Source: Evansella halocellulosilytica (GTDB taxonomy: Bacteria; Bacillota; Bacilli; Bacillales; Salisediminibacteriaceae). Taken from it: a DNA stretch of 64,000 nt. Positions 57,675-64,000 of the stretch are shown piece by piece. The stretch's first letter is position 1. Every line of letters starts with the position of its first letter. The DNA lies in NCBI RefSeq assembly GCF_002335745.1, contig NZ_NIST01000001.1, positions 3,968,354 through 4,032,353 of the forward strand, in the 5' to 3' direction. Under the pieces are notes generated by a model, which made no database searches, had not been told where the DNA came from, and saw only the letters and a program-made list of their open reading frames with translations. The position numbers were made by a program, and so were the translations under genes.

Positions 57675-60600
57675 ACCGTCACCCCACGTTTCGACCCGTT
57701 ATGATTTCCGATTGCTTCTGCGGAAAATGTAATCATCTCGATGACACGTAATAATGCTTCGGCTGTATCCATCGATGTCATACAGACGACACCGTGTTCC
57801 ACTGCTTCCCGGCGAATTCTGAAGCCGTCTCTTGCAGGCTGCTTTCCTTTCGTCAACGTATTAATTATAAATTGTGCCCTGCCTTCTTCAATGACTTGAA
57901 GCATGTCTGGAGCTTTCCCACCAACTTTTGAGACGACCGTTACAGGAATATTTTCTGCTTGTAATCTCGTTGCCGTTCCTTCTGTCGCTAGTAATTGATA
58001 CCCGATTCGATGGAAGCGGCGAGCGAGTCTCATTGCTTCCTCTTTATCTTTATCAGCAATAGTAAATAAGACAGAACCATGAGTTGGTATGTTCATTCCT
58101 GATGCTACTAATCCTTTAAATAGTGCTTTTTCAAGCGTGTAGTCTCTTCCCATCACTTCCCCTGTTGATTTCATTTCAGGTCCAAGTGTAATATCGACAC
58201 TGCGAAGTTTTGCAAAAGAAAATACAGGTACTTTGACTGAGACAAGGTCAGGCTCTCGTAAACACCCTGTTTTATACCCTAACTCATTTAATGGCGTTCC
58301 TAATATCGTCTTCGTCGCAACATTCGCCATATTAATACCGGTGATCTTACTCAAAAATGGAACTGTTCTACTTGATCTAGGGTTCACTTCTAATACATAC
58401 AGTTCATTTTTATGAATGACAAACTGGATGTTTAATAAACCGATGATTTCAAATCCTCTTGCTAGTCTGATTGTATAATCAATTATTTGTTCCTTTAATT
58501 TCTTAGAAATATTTTGTGTCGGATATACAGCTATCGAATCGCCGGAATGAACTCCTGCTCGTTCGATATGTTCCATAATCCCAGGTATAACAACCGTCTC
58601 CCCATCGGAGATTGCATCGACTTCTATTTCTTTTCCAGTTAAGTAACGATCAATTAAGACTGGATGCTTTTCATTTACCTTAACTGCACGATCCATATAT
58701 TTTAATAAATCATATTCGTTATAAACGATTTCCATTGCACGTCCGCCAAGAACATAAGACGGTCTAACGAGTACCGGATACCCAATTCCATTTGCAATTT
58801 CGACTGCTTCTGTAACAGATGTCGCTGTTTTTCCTTCGGGTTGAGGAATGTCTAGCTGAAGTAACGTTTGTTCAAATTTATCTCGATCTTCTGCACTGTC
58901 CATATTTTCTAACGACGTTCCGATTATTTTCACGCCTCGCTCTTCTAATGACGACGCTAAATTTAATGCTGTTTGACCTCCAAACTGAACGATGACACCT
59001 TCAGGTTTTTCGTGGTTAACAACGTTCATGACATCTTCTGTCGTAAGAGGTTCAAAATATAACTTATCTGATACTTCAAAGTCTGTAGAAACCGTTTCAG
59101 GATTGTTGTTTATAATAATCGCTTCATAGCCAGCTTCCTGAATCGCTTGGACGGTATGCACAGTCGCATAATCAAATTCTATACCTTGGCCAATCCGAAT
59201 CGGACCAGATCCTAAGACTAGAATAGATGGCCTCTTCGTTACAACCGACTCATTTTCAAACTCATAGCTGCTGTAATAATAAGGTGTTTCAGATTGGAAT
59301 TCAGCAGCACACGTATCAACCATTTTAAAAACTGGCTGAATGTGATGCTCTTGGCGGTACTGCTCGACTTCACGTTCAGAAGTATTGAGCAAAGTTGCAA
59401 TTGCCCGATCGGAAAAGCCTCTTTCTTTTGCATCTCGGACGTTCTCTTCATTCCAACGCTTGTTTTGCAGCAAACCTTCGAGCTTCACGATACGCTCAAT
59501 TTCATAGAGAAAGAAACGGTCGATTTTCGTCATCGCATACAATTCTTCAATATCGTATCCTAGGCGAAAAGCTTGTGCAACAAGGAGAATCCGTTCATCA
59601 TCTGCGGTGACAAGACGTTTTCTTAGTTCTTCATGGTTCAACGTATCATCTTTCACTTGCAAATGATCGAATCCTACTTCAGTCGAGCGGATTGCTTTAA
59701 GAAGGGATTCACTAATGTTGCGGCCGATCGCCATTACTTCACCAGTTGCTTTCATTTGCGTTCCAAGCTTACGGTTTGCAGAATCAAACTTATCAAATGG
59801 CCAACGTGGTATTTTCGTAACGACATAGTCTAGTGCAGGCTCAAAGCTGGCATAGGTTGTTTTCGTAATTGGGTTTATACATTCATCCAAATGATAGCCG
59901 ACCGCTATTTTTGCTGATAGTTTTGCGATTGGATAGCCAGTCGCTTTCGAAGCAAGGGCAGATGACCGGCTTACACGCGGATTCACCTCAATGATGTAAT
60001 AATTCTCACTGTATGGATCAAGGGCACATTGAACGTTACAGCCCCCTTCAATTCCGAGAGCACGAATAATTTTTAAAGATGAGTTTCTTAAAATTTGATA
60101 TTCACGGTCCGTTAATGTTTGACTCGGTGCTACGACGATTGAATCACCTGTATGAATGCCGACAGGATCGATATTTTCCATATTACAAACGACAATCGCC
60201 TGGTCATTGCTATCACGCATCACTTCATACTCAATTTCTTTAAAACCGGCAATGCTTTTTTCAATTAAGCATTGATTGACAGGGCTATTACTTATTCCAC
60301 TATCTGTGAACACCTTTAGTTCCTTTTCATTGTTTGCAATTCCGCCACCGGTTCCACCAAGCGTATAAGCAGGACGAATGATGACAGGATAACCAATCCG
60401 GTTTGCAAATTGTCTAGCTTCTTCAAATGTATGAACGATCTCACTTGGGGGAACGGGTTCATTTAATTCATTCATTAAAGAACGGAACAGCTCACGATCT
60501 TCTGCTTGTTCAATTGCTGCTAGCTTTGTTCCTAACAGCTCTACATCATAATCCTTTAAAATACCTGATTCAGAAAGTTCTACTGCTAAATTCAAACCAG

Positions 60601-60880
60601 TTTGACCACCTAAAGTGGCTAACAATCCATCCGGACGTTCCTGGCGGATGATCCGACTGACGAACTCTAATGTCAATGGCTCAATAAAAACTTTATGTGC
60701 TGTCGTTTCATCGGTCATAATCGTCGCTGGGTTTGAATTGATAAGAACGACTTCATATCCTTCATCCATTAATGCTTGACAAGCTTGTGTACCTGCATAA
60801 TCAAATTCTGCTGCTTGACCAATGACAATCGGACCAGATCCGATAACTAGGATTTTATGAATATCTGTACGTTTAGGCAT
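57671..60880 (-). CDS. pyrAB: carbamoyl-phosphate synthase large subunit, pyrimidine-specific
   Basis: It makes carbamoyl phosphate from ammonia (delivered by PyrAA), bicarbonate and ATP. It has 1069 residues: two tandem ATP-grasp halves, each beginning with an [16 protein letters not shown] stretch ([19 protein letters not shown] near residue 12 and [19 protein letters not shown] near 553). A C-terminal MGS-like allosteric domain of about 140 residues includes [15 protein letters not shown]. It overlaps pyrAA by eight bases. Confidence 0.97.
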
Positions 60881-61961
60881 ATGCTGTTTCCCCTTTCTTC
60901 TCGTCCATCATCGATTGCAACTCATTAAATAACCCTTTCGCATCTTCCGGCCCAGGAGATGCTTCAGGATGGTACTGTACACTAAATGCAAGTAGATCTT
61001 TATGTTTTAATCCTTCGACTGTGCCGTCATTGACATTGATATGAGTAATTTCTAGCGGTGTATCTTTCACCGATTCCGCAATGACCGTGTAACCGTGATT
61101 TTGTGAAGACATCGTTATTTGTCCAGTCCTTAAATCTTTTACAGGATGGTTGGCGCCGCGATGCCCAAATTTCATTTTTCCTGTTTTCGCACCGCATGCT
61201 AAAGCTAACAGCTGATGTCCTAAACAAATGCCGAAAATTGGCACATGACCGAGGAGATTTCGTACTGTCGTTATCGCATCTGGTACATCTGTTGGATCTC
61301 CAGGGCCATTACTTAGAACGACACTATCAGGAGCCATCGATAAAATTTTATCTGCAGTCGTGTTATATGGAACGACGATCACTTCATATCCTTTTGCCAC
61401 TAAATCTTTTATAATGCCTTTTTTTGCTCCAAAATCAATTAAGACGACACGTTCTTTCGTTCCTGGATTAATAAACTCACTTTTTGTTGACACTCTTGAC
61501 ACTTGGTCAGTTCGAAAATGTGTATTTTGTAATTCTTTGACGACTTGCTCAATATTCACTTCTCCGCTGCAAATTTTCCCTTTTAACGTTCCAGTTTCTC
61601 TAATTAACTTCGTTAGCCTTCTCGTATCAATACGTTGTATTCCAGGGATATCATGTTGTTTTAACCATTCGTCTAACGACAGGCGCGAACGAAAATGACT
61701 TGGAATGTCGGCTGCTTCTTTCACAATCATTCCTTTAATATTTGGAATAATACTTTCAAAATCATCACGATTAATCCCGTAGTTCCCAATCAACGGATAT
61801 GTCATTGTTATGATTTGATCACAATAGGAAGGGTCCGACATGATTTCCTGATATCCAGTCATACTCGTATTAAAGACAACTTCTCCTGTTTGCTCTTTTT
61901 GACTGCCTAACGCTTTCCCGTAAAATACTTCTCCATTTTCTAAAATAAGCATCCGTTTCAT
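60873..61961 (-). CDS. pyrAA: carbamoyl-phosphate synthase small (glutaminase) subunit, pyrimidine-specific
   Basis: It hydrolyses glutamine and channels ammonia to PyrAB. It has 362 residues. The N-terminal CPSase domain has [16 protein letters not shown] and [16 protein letters not shown]. The class I glutaminase domain has [15 protein letters not shown] (nucleophile Cys) and [12 protein letters not shown] (His and Glu). The ATG at 61961 follows AGAGGAGG, just after the pyrC stop; a longer in-frame start inside pyrC is less likely. Confidence 0.97.
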   Translation of the reverse strand: MKRMLILENGEVFYGKALGSQKEQTGEVVFNTSMTGYQEIMSDPSYCDQIITMTYPLIGNYGINRDDFESIIPNIKGMIVKEAADIPSHFRSRLSLDEWLKQHDIPGIQRIDTRRLTKLIRETGTLKGKICSGEVNIEQVVKELQNTHFRTDQVSRVSTKSEFINPGTKERVVLIDFGAKKGIIKDLVAKGYEVIVVPYNTTADKILSMAPDSVVLSNGPGDPTDVPDAITTVRNLLGHVPIFGICLGHQLLALACGAKTGKMKFGHRGANHPVKDLRTGQITMSSQNHGYTVIAESVKDTPLEITHINVNDGTVEGLKHKDLLAFSVQYHPEASPGPEDAKGLFNELQSMMDEKKGETAYA

Positions 61962-61962
61962 A

Positions 61963-64000
<2,038 letters not shown>

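Overview
This window is a chromosomal stretch from a low-GC, endospore-forming Firmicute of the family Bacillaceae. The gene order closely follows the conserved Bacillus subtilis sucD-to-pyrB interval, spoVM and an alpha/beta-type small acid-soluble spore protein gene are present, and Shine-Dalgarno sites are strong with frequent GTG and TTG starts. A DUF1128 gene beside smc and degV downstream of fakA make an alkaliphilic or halodurans-like Bacillus plausible, but that placement is inference. Nearly everything is on the minus strand. The plus-strand genes are a DUF1128 gene, rpmB and rqcH.

Layout from left to right. 1-7.6 kb: sucD (cut by the window edge), sucC, a small spore protein gene, ylqH, ylqG, rnhB, a repeat locus, rbgA and a type I signal peptidase. 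7.9-17.3 kb: the ribosome and secretion block rplS-trmD-rimM-ylqD, khpA-rpsP, ffh-ylxM, ftsY and smc. 17.5-19.5 kb: the DUF1128 gene, then a repeat island with a four-fold 17-bp motif and a tandem array of about 315-bp units. 19.5-27.8 kb: rnc, then the fatty-acid cluster acpP-fabG-fabD-plsX-fapR with its own FapR operator, then recG and the L-serine dehydratase genes. 28.2-31.2 kb: fakB (degV), fakA and the Asp23-family gene yloU. 31.2-33.8 kb: rpmB with a long leader, spoVM, and a thiamine unit (thiN and thiT) under a TPP riboswitch.

33.8-48 kb: rpe, rsgA, prkC, prpC, rsmB, fmt, priA, coaBC, rpoZ, gmk, remA and yloC. Two genes expected here from B. subtilis synteny are missing: def between priA and fmt, and rlmN between rsmB and prpC. 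48-54.6 kb: rqcH (plus strand), two ABC exporter half-transporters that look like an asymmetric heterodimer, and a methyltransferase. 54.6-64 kb: the de novo UMP operon pyrB-C-AA-AB-K-D-F-E with overlapping genes; pyrB is cut by the window edge.

The least ordinary feature is a family of structured, non-coding mosaic repeats in five intergenic loci (about 5.7-6.2, 17.8-19.55, 27.9-28.1, 41.15-41.35 and 46.1-46.4 kb). They share modules that fold into hairpins and lie where housekeeping operons are normally continuous (rbgA/rnhB, rnc/smc, fmt/priA, gmk/remA). No transposase, CRISPR array, tRNA or rRNA was seen.
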